DNA of 64,000 nt from UBA7236 sp036734545 (lineage in GTDB: Bacteria; Bacteroidota; Bacteroidia; Chitinophagales; BACL12). The stretch is taken from positions 52,661 through 116,660 of the forward strand of contig DAIMYJ010000001.1 of assembly GCA_036734545.1 (NCBI GenBank). The letters run 5' to 3'. A program made the translations under genes and the position numbers. Below, in pieces: positions 50,543 through 59,553 of this stretch. The notes beneath the pieces are model-generated. The model saw only the letters and a program-made list of their open reading frames with translations. It searched no databases and was not told the DNA's origin. The first letter of the stretch is position 1. The number at the start of each line of letters is the position of its first letter.

Positions 50543-52186
50543 ATGAAGACTTCCGCCCAGGATATTGCATTCAACCGCAACGAGGATAACATGAAACTAC
50601 TGGTGTCGACCATGCGTCAGCGCCTGGCCAAGGTATCTGAGGGAGGCGGAAAAAAGTCTATTGACAAACTCCACGAGAAGGGCAAGCTGCATGCACGTGA
50701 GCGCCTGAAGCTGCTCTTTGATGAAGACAAGCCCACGATCGAGATCGGTGCCTTTACGGCCATGGGCATGTACGCCGAGCATGGCGGATGCCCCAGCGGT
50801 GGTGTGGTGGTGCAGATCGGTTATGTGAGCGGACGTCAATGCATCGTGGTGGCGAATGATGCTACTGTAAAGGCCGGTGCGTGGTTCCCGATCACGGGTA
50901 AGAAGAATCTGCGCGCGCAGGAGATCTCCATCGAGAACAAGCTGCCGATCATTTATCTGGTCGACAGCGCCGGCGTCTATCTGCCCATGCAGGATGAGAT
51001 CTTCCCGGACAAAGAAAATTTCGGCCGCATTTTCCGCAATAATGCCATCATGAGTTCTATGGGTATCACGCAGATCGCTGCCATCATGGGCAGCTGTGTG
51101 GCCGGCGGCGCATATCTGCCGATCATGAGCGATGAAGCCTATATCGTGGAGAATACCGGCAGTATTTTTCTCGCAGGCCCCTATCTGGTAAAAGCCGCCG
51201 TTGGTGAGGAAATTGATGCGGAAACACTCGGCGGTGCCATCACCACCACGGAGGTTTCCGGCATCTGCGATTATGCAGCGAAAGACGATGCGGATTGTTT
51301 GAATCATATCCGCAAGACCATGGACAAGATCGGCGCATTCCCAACCGCCGGATTTGACCGCGTTACACCTGCACTGCCGGCATTAAATCAAGAAGAGATC
51401 TATGGTATCATGCCCGATGATATTTCCAAGCAATACGACATGCTGGACATCATTAAAAGGCTTACCGACAACAGTGCGTTCGATGAATATAAACCCGCTT
51501 ATGGAAAGTCTATCATTTGCGGAACAGGACGTATCGACGGATGGAGCATCGGCATTGTTGCCAATCAGCGCAAGGTGGTTAAAACCCGCAAAGGGGAAAT
51601 TCAGATCGGTGGTGTGATCTATAATGACAGCGCTGACAAAGCTGCGCGATTCATCATGAACTGCAATCAAAAGAAGATTCCGCTGTTGTTCCTGCAGGAT
51701 GTTACCGGATTCATGGTAGGCAGCAAGAGTGAACACGCCGGCATCATTAAGGACGGTGCAAAACTGGTGAATGCTGTGTCGAATTCCGTTGTGCCGAAAT
51801 TCACCGTGATCGTAGGTAACAGTTTTGGTGCCGGTAATTACGCCATGTGCGGAAAAGCCTATGATCCGCGCCTGATCGTTGCCTGGCCTTCTGCACGCAT
51901 CGCCGTGATGGGAGGTGCACAGGCGGCTAAAACGCTGCTGCAAATTCAGGTGGCCAGCCTCAAGGCGAAAGGGGAACAGATCACGCCCGAAACAGAGAAA
52001 GCATTACTCGACAAGATCACCAATCACTATAACGAGACCATGGATCCCTATTATGCAGCAGCACGTCTGTGGGTGGATGCGATCATCGATCCGCTGGATA
52101 CGCGTAAGTGGATCAGCATGGGTATTGAAATGGCCAACCACGCACCGATAGAACGTCCGTTCAATGTGGGTGTTCTGCAAACCTGA
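50543..52186 (+). CDS. Acyl-CoA carboxylase carboxyltransferase (beta) subunit
   Basis: A 547-residue carboxyltransferase of the PCCB/MCCB family, which moves carboxyl from biotin to an acyl-CoA. Oxyanion and acyl-CoA loops 'GGAYLPIMSDEAYIV' and 'FLAGPYLVKAAVGEEI' (about 200-225), and the C-terminal 'GNSFGAGNYAMCGKAYDPR' with 'MGGAQAAKTLL' are typical. The sequence looks closer to methylcrotonyl- than propionyl-type, but this is not certain. No biotin-carboxylase gene is adjacent. GH20 follows 8 bases later. Confidence 0.88.
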   Translation: MKTSAQDIAFNRNEDNMKLLVSTMRQRLAKVSEGGGKKSIDKLHEKGKLHARERLKLLFDEDKPTIEIGAFTAMGMYAEHGGCPSGGVVVQIGYVSGRQCIVVANDATVKAGAWFPITGKKNLRAQEISIENKLPIIYLVDSAGVYLPMQDEIFPDKENFGRIFRNNAIMSSMGITQIAAIMGSCVAGGAYLPIMSDEAYIVENTGSIFLAGPYLVKAAVGEEIDAETLGGAITTTEVSGICDYAAKDDADCLNHIRKTMDKIGAFPTAGFDRVTPALPALNQEEIYGIMPDDISKQYDMLDIIKRLTDNSAFDEYKPAYGKSIICGTGRIDGWSIGIVANQRKVVKTRKGEIQIGGVIYNDSADKAARFIMNCNQKKIPLLFLQDVTGFMVGSKSEHAGIIKDGAKLVNAVSNSVVPKFTVIVGNSFGAGNYAMCGKAYDPRLIVAWPSARIAVMGGAQAAKTLLQIQVASLKAKGEQITPETEKALLDKITNHYNETMDPYYAAARLWVDAIIDPLDTRKWISMGIEMANHAPIERPFNVGVLQT

Positions 52187-52194
52187 GTATTATT

Positions 52195-54507
52195 ATGAAA
52201 CGTATGTCTGCTGCCGTTCAATGGTTAAAGCTGTTTGCGATAAGCTTACTGCTGATCCATGCACAACTCCTCCGCGGCCAACAGAACATCGTGATCCCTG
52301 CTCCTGCCGAATTTGAGGCAAAACCCGGATATTTTTATTTCAAGCCTACCTCTTACATACTGGTGCACGACATGGCATCTTTTCTGGATGCCGTTACGTT
52401 CAGAGATATGGCCATACGGCTGCATCAGCTGCCCCTGAAAGTATTGAAGCAGGAGGCCTTCCCTACCAACTATATTGATGTTCGGTACGACTCCACACTG
52501 GATCTGCCGGACGGCGGCTATGTGCTGGATATCCGTGATGAAAAGATCCTGATAACCGGTAAAAATGCCGGCGGTGTATTCTATGGATTGATGACGCTGC
52601 TGCAAATGATCGAGACCAAATTCACCAATCAGTTTCAGGTGCCCTGTGCGATCGTTCAGGATCATCCGCAATTTGGTTATCGCGGCGTGCATCTGGATTG
52701 TGCGCGACATTTTTTCAGTGTTTCAGAAGTCAAGCAATACATTGATTATCTCGCTCTTTATAAAATGAACACCTTCCACTGGCATCTCACCGATGACCAG
52801 GGCTGGCGTATCGAGATACCTGATCACCCAAAGCTGACCGAGATCGGCGCGTGGCGAAGCGGATCCATGGTAGGCCATTACCGTGAACACACGTATGACA
52901 CCATTCGTCACGGCGGGTATTACACTCAGGATGAAATTCGCGAAGTGGTGAAATACGCTCAGCGCAGAAATATCACCATCATCCCGGAGATCGAAATGCC
53001 GGGACATTGCAGGGCCGCATTGGCTGCCTACCCGGAACTGGGGTGTATTGCAGATACCACCTATACCGTTGGACAAGCCTGGGGCGTGTATCAGGAAGCG
53101 TTCTGTCCGACGGAGGAAACCTTCACTTTTCTTTTTGACGTGTTAGATGATGTGATGGCCCTCTTTCCTTCCGAATATATTCATATCGGTGGCGATGAGG
53201 TAGAAAAAACCGTATGGAAAAACTGCGCTCATTGTCAGGCACTGATCCAAAGCAAGGGATTAAAAGATGAGCACGGACTGCAGAGTTATTTCATTGAGCG
53301 CATAGAACAGTACGTCAACAGTAAAGGCCGACGTATCATCGGCTGGGACGAGATACTGGAAGGCGGGCTGGCACCTGATGCCACGGTGATGAGCTGGCGT
53401 GGAGAGGAAGGCGGTATCGCTGCTGCAAAAATGGGACATGATGCTATCATGACGCCCGGTTCACATTGTTATTTCGATCACTATCAGGGCTCACCTGCAT
53501 TAGAACCGCTGGCCATCGGCGGATATACACCACTCAGTAAAGTATACGACTATGCACCTGTTCCGGCTTCGCTCTCAGGCGAACAAGCGCAGCATATCCT
53601 CGGTGCGCAAGCGAATCTGTGGACAGAGTATATGTACACGTTCGATCAGGTAGAATACATGCTGTTCCCCCGGCTGATGGCACTGAGTGAAGTATTGTGG
53701 TCGCCATCCACCACACGTGATTATCGGAATTTCATGCGGCGGGTAAAGCATCATTTTTCCATACTCGATAAACTCGAATGCAATTACAGCAGATCTGCTT
53801 TTTCCTATTCGGCTTCAGTTGATCCTACTGCTGACTATTCAGGTGTTCAAGTGACATTAAGGTCATGGGACGAAAGACCGAATTTCGTATACGGATATAT
53901 TTCAGATGCCGTGCCTGTGCCGAGTCTGTCAAGAGCGATCTACAGCACTCCCCTGCCGGTCAATTCCACCGGGCATTTCGGCATCGTCATTCCGGCTACT
54001 GACAGCACCGCTGAATTTGAGTTGAAATTATATCTCACTAAATCCACCGGCAAAAGATCCGTCCTCACTGAACCGGCATCTAAACAGTATCCCGGCAAGG
54101 GAGCATTTACGCTGGTCGACGGTATCACCGGTACTGTCAAGCCCGGCTGGAGTGGTAATGAATGGCTGGGATTCAGGGGTTCTGACATGCAATGCACGAT
54201 TGACCTCGGTGCAGCAGATACCATCAATGCGGTGGAGACCGGATTCCTCAATGACCCCGGCAGTTGGATACATCCGCCCCGCACTATGGAAGTGGCTGTT
54301 AGTATGGATGGAAAGACATATTCCCGCATCGGCATCATAGAAGTAGTACACGACAAACAGCCACGCGTCAATGCCCTGTATAAGTTCCCACCCACCGCAG
54401 CGCGCTATGTTCGGATCACGGCCACCAATCACGGCGTTATAGAACCGGGAAATCCGGGTGCCGGGCAGCGTGCATGGCTGTTTGCCGACGAGATCTGGAT
54501 AAAATGA
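52195..54507 (+). CDS. GH20 beta-N-acetylhexosaminidase, secreted
   Basis: A 770-residue exported glycosidase. A signal peptide (about 1-29) is followed by a GH20b domain, then the catalytic barrel with 'HWHLTDDQGWR' and the D334-E335 pair in HIGGDEVEK, which supports substrate-assisted catalysis. A C-terminal discoidin-like (F5/8) carbohydrate-binding domain is suggested by 'LGFRGSDMQCTIDLG' and 'ARYVRITATNHG' (about 650-765). It releases terminal GlcNAc or GalNAc. The carboxylase gene ends 8 bases before it; glycosylasparaginase follows 55 bases later. Confidence 0.92.
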   Translation: MKRMSAAVQWLKLFAISLLLIHAQLLRGQQNIVIPAPAEFEAKPGYFYFKPTSYILVHDMASFLDAVTFRDMAIRLHQLPLKVLKQEAFPTNYIDVRYDSTLDLPDGGYVLDIRDEKILITGKNAGGVFYGLMTLLQMIETKFTNQFQVPCAIVQDHPQFGYRGVHLDCARHFFSVSEVKQYIDYLALYKMNTFHWHLTDDQGWRIEIPDHPKLTEIGAWRSGSMVGHYREHTYDTIRHGGYYTQDEIREVVKYAQRRNITIIPEIEMPGHCRAALAAYPELGCIADTTYTVGQAWGVYQEAFCPTEETFTFLFDVLDDVMALFPSEYIHIGGDEVEKTVWKNCAHCQALIQSKGLKDEHGLQSYFIERIEQYVNSKGRRIIGWDEILEGGLAPDATVMSWRGEEGGIAAAKMGHDAIMTPGSHCYFDHYQGSPALEPLAIGGYTPLSKVYDYAPVPASLSGEQAQHILGAQANLWTEYMYTFDQVEYMLFPRLMALSEVLWSPSTTRDYRNFMRRVKHHFSILDKLECNYSRSAFSYSASVDPTADYSGVQVTLRSWDERPNFVYGYISDAVPVPSLSRAIYSTPLPVNSTGHFGIVIPATDSTAEFELKLYLTKSTGKRSVLTEPASKQYPGKGAFTLVDGITGTVKPGWSGNEWLGFRGSDMQCTIDLGAADTINAVETGFLNDPGSWIHPPRTMEVAVSMDGKTYSRIGIIEVVHDKQPRVNALYKFPPTAARYVRITATNHGVIEPGNPGAGQRAWLFADEIWIK

Positions 54508-54550
54508 CCGGCCACCGGGTCGGCTGTTAGGTCTAACGTGGCTGAATTGC

Positions 54551-54558
54551 GATATTTG
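54551..54558 (+). promoter_or_regulatory. -7-like box (GATATTTG) before glycosylasparaginase
   Basis: One mismatch to TAnnTTTG (first base); 4 bases before the ATG at 54563, so the four-gene run may have its own start site here. Confidence 0.35.
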
Positions 54559-54562
54559 CCCA

Positions 54563-55549
54563 ATGACCTCACGTCGCAAATTTCTCCAAACCTCTGCTGT
54601 AGGTGCCGGATTGCTGGCTACCGGAAAGTTACCTGCCGAGGTAACCGAATCACGATCGCCCGTTGCCATGAACAAGCCTTTGGTATTATCTACCTGGGAT
54701 TTCGGCATTGAAGCCAACAAGGATGCCTGGAAGGTACTGTCCGCCAACGGACGCGCACTGGATGCCGTGGAGGCAGGCGTCATGGTGGCAGAGAACGACC
54801 TGCAAAGTTTATCCGTAGGCCTCGCCGGGCTACCCGACAGAGAAGGCATCACTACGCTGGATGCCTGCATCATGGATGAGCAATACAACTGCGGTTCCGT
54901 AGCCTTTCTGGAAAAGATCAAGCATCCGATATCCGTTGCCCGCAAGGTGATGGAAACTACACCGCATATCATGCTGGTAGGTTCCGGCGCGCAGCAGTTT
55001 GCGCTGGAGAACGGATTCACACTCGACGATTATAAAAATCCCGAAGCGCAGAAAGCCTATCAGGAATGGCTGAAAGAAAAAAAATACAAGCCGGTTATCA
55101 ATATTGAGAATCACGACACCATCGGCATGATCGCGATGGATGCCAAAGGCGATCTTTCAGGTGCATGCACCACCAGCGGTATGGGCTTCAAGATACGCGG
55201 ACGCGTCGGGGATTCACCCATCATCGGCGCAGGCCTTTACGTAGACAATGAGATCGGCGCAGCCACGGCCACAGGCACCGGCGAGGAAGTGATCCGCATT
55301 GCCGGCGGGCATCTGGTGGTGGAATTGATGCGACAGGGATATTCACCCTACGAAGCCTGCAAGGAAGCCGTCATGCGCATGATCAAAATACGCAAGGAAA
55401 AAACCCGTGATTTCCAGGTAGGCTTTATCGCACTGAACAAGCAGGGCGAATTTGGCGCGTATTGCATCCATCCCGGATTCCGCTATGCGGTATATTCGAA
55501 TAATGTGCCCAATGTATTGTTTACGGCCGATAGTTATTATTCATCCTAA
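54563..55549 (+). CDS. Glycosylasparaginase (N4-(beta-GlcNAc)-asparaginase)
   Basis: A 328-residue Ntn hydrolase that cleaves GlcNAc from asparagine, the last bond of an N-glycan. The autocatalytic cleavage site is between D185 and T186 in NHDTIGM; T186 then becomes the nucleophile. The substrate loop 'TTSGMGFKIRGRVGDSP' and 'TGTGEEVIRIAGGHLVVELM' match the family. A Tat-like signal (RRKF, then a hydrophobic stretch to about 22) exports it. CutC follows by 17 bases. Confidence 0.92.
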   Translation: MTSRRKFLQTSAVGAGLLATGKLPAEVTESRSPVAMNKPLVLSTWDFGIEANKDAWKVLSANGRALDAVEAGVMVAENDLQSLSVGLAGLPDREGITTLDACIMDEQYNCGSVAFLEKIKHPISVARKVMETTPHIMLVGSGAQQFALENGFTLDDYKNPEAQKAYQEWLKEKKYKPVINIENHDTIGMIAMDAKGDLSGACTTSGMGFKIRGRVGDSPIIGAGLYVDNEIGAATATGTGEEVIRIAGGHLVVELMRQGYSPYEACKEAVMRMIKIRKEKTRDFQVGFIALNKQGEFGAYCIHPGFRYAVYSNNVPNVLFTADSYYSS

Positions 55550-55566
55550 CACCCGTCCATACTACC

Positions 55567-56301
55567 GTGATCCTGGAGATCTGTACTTTCAGTATATCCG
55601 ATGTTGAGCAGGCCTTAGCTGCCGGTGCCGACCGCATTGAATTATGCGCATCGTATGTGGAGGGTGGCATCACCCCCAGCGAAGGAAACATCCGTGCAGC
55701 CTTCGAACTTGTTGACCCGCAGCATGTGGTGATCATGATCAGACCACGCGGCGGCAATTTTATTTACAACGATGCCGAATTCGAAGTGATGCGACGCGAC
55801 ATCGACAGCGCCAAACAACTGGGAGCACAACAGGTAATATTCGGCATCTTAGGCAATGACGGCCGACTGGATAAGGCACGCAACAGCGCGCTGGTTGAGC
55901 AGGCACATCCCATGCAGTGTGTATTGCAACGCGCCTTCGATCTTGCGCGCGATCCGTTTGAAGCGCTGGAAGATGCCATTGCCTGCGGATTCACCCGCAT
56001 CCTCACCAGCGGTCAACATCCCAATGCCTGGGACGGCAGAGAGATCATCAAACAACTGATCGAACGATCCGCAGGTCGCATACAGATCTTACCCGGCGCA
56101 GGAGTGAACAGCCGCAATGCCGATGCCCTGATCCGCTATACCGGTTGCGACCAGATACATACCAGTGCCAAAAGGCCGTTCACAGAACCAGCCACAGTAG
56201 TATCCTTCCGAACCGGCATTTACGACAACAGCCACATGACCGAAGTACATCCCGGCGAAGTGTCCGCATTGAAAAAGATCACGCTCGAACATTCTAAATG
56301 A
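55567..56301 (+). CDS. cutC: CutC family protein
   Basis: A 244-residue TIM-barrel protein. 'ICTFSISDVEQALAAGADRIELC' and 'GGITPSEGNI', 'MIRPRGGNF' are characteristic of CutC, and no signal peptide is seen, so it is cytosolic. The original copper-homeostasis role in E. coli is in doubt, because the phenotype was traced to the MicL sRNA that is made from the cutC region. Here it lies between glycosylasparaginase (17 bases) and beta-mannosidase (4-base overlap), which hints at a role in sugar metabolism. GTG start at 55567. Confidence 0.88.
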   Translation: MILEICTFSISDVEQALAAGADRIELCASYVEGGITPSEGNIRAAFELVDPQHVVIMIRPRGGNFIYNDAEFEVMRRDIDSAKQLGAQQVIFGILGNDGRLDKARNSALVEQAHPMQCVLQRAFDLARDPFEALEDAIACGFTRILTSGQHPNAWDGREIIKQLIERSAGRIQILPGAGVNSRNADALIRYTGCDQIHTSAKRPFTEPATVVSFRTGIYDNSHMTEVHPGEVSALKKITLEHSK

Positions 56302-58808
56302 AGCACGGAATTTGCATTGCACTCTGTGCGATATTCATCACCTTGACAGCTCAGGCTCAACGCGCCGTCCTGCCTTTAGAAGCGGGATGGACATTTCGAA
56401 AATACGGAGACACCTCCTGGATGCAGGCGAAGGTTCCGGGTTGTGTGCACACCGACCTGATGCGGAACTCCGCCATCGCTGACCCTTTCTATGGCACAAA
56501 CGAACAGGATGTGCAATGGGTGGAGCGCGAGGACTGGGAATACCAGAATATCTTTTACCTCTCCGGCAAATGGCTGAAACATGATCATGTAGAATTGCAG
56601 TTCGCGGGTTTGGACACCTATGCCGATGTATATCTGAATGATTCACTCATCCTTCGTGCCGACAACATGTTCCGTTCCTGGAACATCGACGTGAAGGATC
56701 ATGTGCGCAAAGGCGCCAACACCCTGTATATCCGTTTCTATTCTCCGGTGAACAAAGCCAATGCGCTCGAAGCTGCATCCGAATATGCCTATCCGCCCGA
56801 TGAACGTGTGTTCGTGCGGAAGGCTCAATATCAGTTCGGTTGGGACTGGGGCCCCAGGCTGGTCACCAGCGGTATTTGGAAACCCGTGCAGCTGGTTGCG
56901 CATAACGATATGTTCGTGCGCAGGGAAAAATTCCAGTACACCGAGTCAGACAATGATACTGCCCGTATCAGCATCGAACTCGACTTTCAGGCCGGAGATA
57001 AACACAACTATGAGATCCAGGTGCGCGAATTGAACACCGGCACCATGTGTTATTCGCATAAATACACCGATCATTTTCCGACGGCGGAAGTGTTGCGATT
57101 CGATTTTGCGATTCCCGCGAGATGGAAACCGCATGGGATGGGTGATCAGCACCTGTACCAATTCGAGGTAACGGTGCGTCATCATCAGCACACGTATTTT
57201 CACAAGCGATACACGACCGGTTTCAGCAATATCCGTCTGCATGAAGAAAAAGATGCTACCGGAAAGTCGTTTTATTTTACGGTGGACGGAAAGCCGGTAT
57301 TCATCAAGGGCGCCAACTGGATACCCATGCATAGTTTCCCTACGCAAAACACCCGGGAAGACTACCGACGGCTGCTAACGGAAGCCCGCAACATGCATAT
57401 CAATATGTTACGTGTGTGGGGTGGCGGATATTATGAAGATGATGCGTTCTATCAGTTGTGTGATTCATTGGGCATCATGGTGTGGCAGGATTTTATGTTT
57501 GCCTGCGCCATGTATCCCTATCAGCCGGAAAATCAACTGGAGTTTGACGAACAGGTGCGGCGATTGAAACTCCATCCATGCATCGGTTTATGGTGCGGCA
57601 ACAACGAGATCGATGAGGGCTGGATGAACTGGGGATGGCAAAAGCAGATGGGGTATTCCGATGCCGACTCGGCACACATCAAGCAAACCAATGATCAGAT
57701 TTTCCGTCACGACATTCCCGAAGCATTATATATCAGCAACGGTGTTCAGCAATCGTATCATCCCTCCTCTCCTACCCATGGGTGGGGAAGAAAGGAAAGC
57801 ATGACAGAAGGTGATGCACATTACTGGGGTGTATGGTGGGGCAAGCAACCCTTCAGCATTTTCAATGAAAAGGTGCCGAGGTTCATGAGTGAATATGGCT
57901 TTCAGGGCATGCCGTCGATGAACAGTTACCGTCAGTTCATACCTGCTGATGCCCTCTCTCTTGGTTCGGCAGCCGTGAAGCAGCATCAAAAGCATCCCAC
58001 AGGCTTTGAGACCATTGCAACGTATATGCAGCGTGATTACCCCATCCCGGAAGCATTCGATGACTACATTTATATCTCGCAGCTGTTACAGGCCGATGGC
58101 ATGCGCACAGCGATCGAGGCGCACCGCCGGAACAGGCCATATTGTATGGGTACGATGTTCTGGCAGCTCAACGACTGCTGGCCGGTGGCCAGCTGGAGTG
58201 TGATAGACCATTACGGCAACCGCAAGGCCGCTTATTACACGGTAGAACAAACCTACCGCGATGCGCTCATCAGCGTTCATCAATACGATAATAAGATCGA
58301 GACCTGGCTGGTGAATGATCTTGACCGCGCACGGGCTGTCACCCTCACCTACAGGTTATTGAGAACGGACGGACGCATGCTGGATTCCAATACGGTGGAA
58401 GTATCGCTCCCGCCGGCCGCCTCTACCCTCTTTACCACACTGGACATACCCTACTTTCTGAAAGGCGCTGACCGCAGCCGTTGTGTGCTCTACATTCAGC
58501 TGTGGGAGGGCGAAACCTGCATCGCTGAGCGCAGCCATCTGTTCGTGCCGCCGGCCAAACTGCACCTGCAGAAACCCAATATTCAGGTCAGCGTGTCACC
58601 CGACGGCACCAGCCTTACCGTGCAGTCCGACACCTACGTGCGGCAGGCCTACCTGTATACCGACAACCGGGAACTGCTCCTGAGCGACAATTTCTTTGAC
58701 CTGTTGCCCAATGCCCCAAAACAAATATCTTTGCAGCCGTCGCCTGAGGGCATCCCTGCTGCGGGCGATATCCGTATCAAATGCTTAAACTTTCTACATT
58801 CAGACTAA
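56298..58808 (+). CDS. GH2 beta-mannosidase, secreted
   Basis: An 836-residue exported GH2 enzyme. A signal peptide (about 1-20) precedes the N-terminal sugar-binding domain ('LEAGWTFRKYGD', 'VPGCVHTDLM' typical of mannosidases). The acid/base is E437 in GNNEIDEGW and the nucleophile is E532 in MSEYGFQGMPS, with 'MFWQLNDCWPVASWS' later. It removes terminal beta-1,4-mannose, as in the Man-GlcNAc core of N-glycans. The start overlaps cutC by 4 bases; the PPP phosphatase gene begins one base after its stop. Confidence 0.92.
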   Translation: MKHGICIALCAIFITLTAQAQRAVLPLEAGWTFRKYGDTSWMQAKVPGCVHTDLMRNSAIADPFYGTNEQDVQWVEREDWEYQNIFYLSGKWLKHDHVELQFAGLDTYADVYLNDSLILRADNMFRSWNIDVKDHVRKGANTLYIRFYSPVNKANALEAASEYAYPPDERVFVRKAQYQFGWDWGPRLVTSGIWKPVQLVAHNDMFVRREKFQYTESDNDTARISIELDFQAGDKHNYEIQVRELNTGTMCYSHKYTDHFPTAEVLRFDFAIPARWKPHGMGDQHLYQFEVTVRHHQHTYFHKRYTTGFSNIRLHEEKDATGKSFYFTVDGKPVFIKGANWIPMHSFPTQNTREDYRRLLTEARNMHINMLRVWGGGYYEDDAFYQLCDSLGIMVWQDFMFACAMYPYQPENQLEFDEQVRRLKLHPCIGLWCGNNEIDEGWMNWGWQKQMGYSDADSAHIKQTNDQIFRHDIPEALYISNGVQQSYHPSSPTHGWGRKESMTEGDAHYWGVWWGKQPFSIFNEKVPRFMSEYGFQGMPSMNSYRQFIPADALSLGSAAVKQHQKHPTGFETIATYMQRDYPIPEAFDDYIYISQLLQADGMRTAIEAHRRNRPYCMGTMFWQLNDCWPVASWSVIDHYGNRKAAYYTVEQTYRDALISVHQYDNKIETWLVNDLDRARAVTLTYRLLRTDGRMLDSNTVEVSLPPAASTLFTTLDIPYFLKGADRSRCVLYIQLWEGETCIAERSHLFVPPAKLHLQKPNIQVSVSPDGTSLTVQSDTYVRQAYLYTDNRELLLSDNFFDLLPNAPKQISLQPSPEGIPAAGDIRIKCLNFLHSD

Positions 58809-58809
58809 T

Positions 58810-59553
58810 ATGAAGCGCAGATTTGCCATTTCCGATATCCATGGTTGTCTTCAAACCTTTCTTGCCCTGCTGGACAAACTCCAACTGACCAAGGAGGATG
58901 AATTATATATCCTGGGCGACATGATCGACCGCGGACCGAACAGTGTGGCTGTGATGGACCATGTGATGCAGATGATGGCAGACGGCTATCAGGTGACCGC
59001 TCTGATGGGCAATCACGAGTGGATGTTCATGCAGGCTATCGACGAGACCATTCCCTATTGCTGGGACTATCGCAGGTATCAGGCCTGGATAAAGAATGGC
59101 GGTGCCACTACCATGATGAATCTCGGTTTCCAGCGCATTGACGACCTGAAGCGTCTGGATAAGAAATATGACACCTTCGTGCGCAGCCTGAAGTCACATG
59201 TAGAACTCGACAACTGCTTCCTGGTGCATGCCGGTTTCAACTTCAAGGAAGAGGATATCTTCAAGGATACCCACAGCATGTATTGGATCCGTAATTACTA
59301 TGAGTCCATCGACAAGGAAAAGATCAAAAACAAAGTGATCATTCACGGCCATACCAGCCGTCGGTTCGATACACTGGAGCAGGAACTTGCTGAGATGAAA
59401 TATCCATCGGTGAACATCGATTGCGGATGTGTGTATCATCCCCGCACAGGCATCGGCCATTTGTGTGCATTGAACCTCGACACCATGCAGCCGACCTTCC
59501 AGAAAAATGTGGATGTGCTCGAAAAGAGCCAGATCGGAGAACCTACTTCGTAG
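58810..59553 (+). CDS. PPP-family metallophosphatase (PrpA/ApaH-like)
   Basis: A 247-residue serine/threonine-type or diadenosine-polyphosphate phosphatase. Motifs: SDIHG (about 8-12), GDMIDRGPN (about 38-46), GNHE (about 70-73) and HGHT (about 180-183). Substrate could be phosphoprotein or ApnA; the bacterial relatives vary. It follows beta-mannosidase by one base, yet its function is not clearly tied to glycans. Its last 11 bases overlap the antisense stop of kup. Confidence 0.85.
   Translation: MKRRFAISDIHGCLQTFLALLDKLQLTKEDELYILGDMIDRGPNSVAVMDHVMQMMADGYQVTALMGNHEWMFMQAIDETIPYCWDYRRYQAWIKNGGATTMMNLGFQRIDDLKRLDKKYDTFVRSLKSHVELDNCFLVHAGFNFKEEDIFKDTHSMYWIRNYYESIDKEKIKNKVIIHGHTSRRFDTLEQELAEMKYPSVNIDCGCVYHPRTGIGHLCALNLDTMQPTFQKNVDVLEKSQIGEPTS

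Noticed and set aside
54028..55020. 330-codon minus-strand open frame across the GH20 end and glycosylasparaginase
   Set aside because: It crosses two plus-strand genes with clear motifs and shows no domain of its own.
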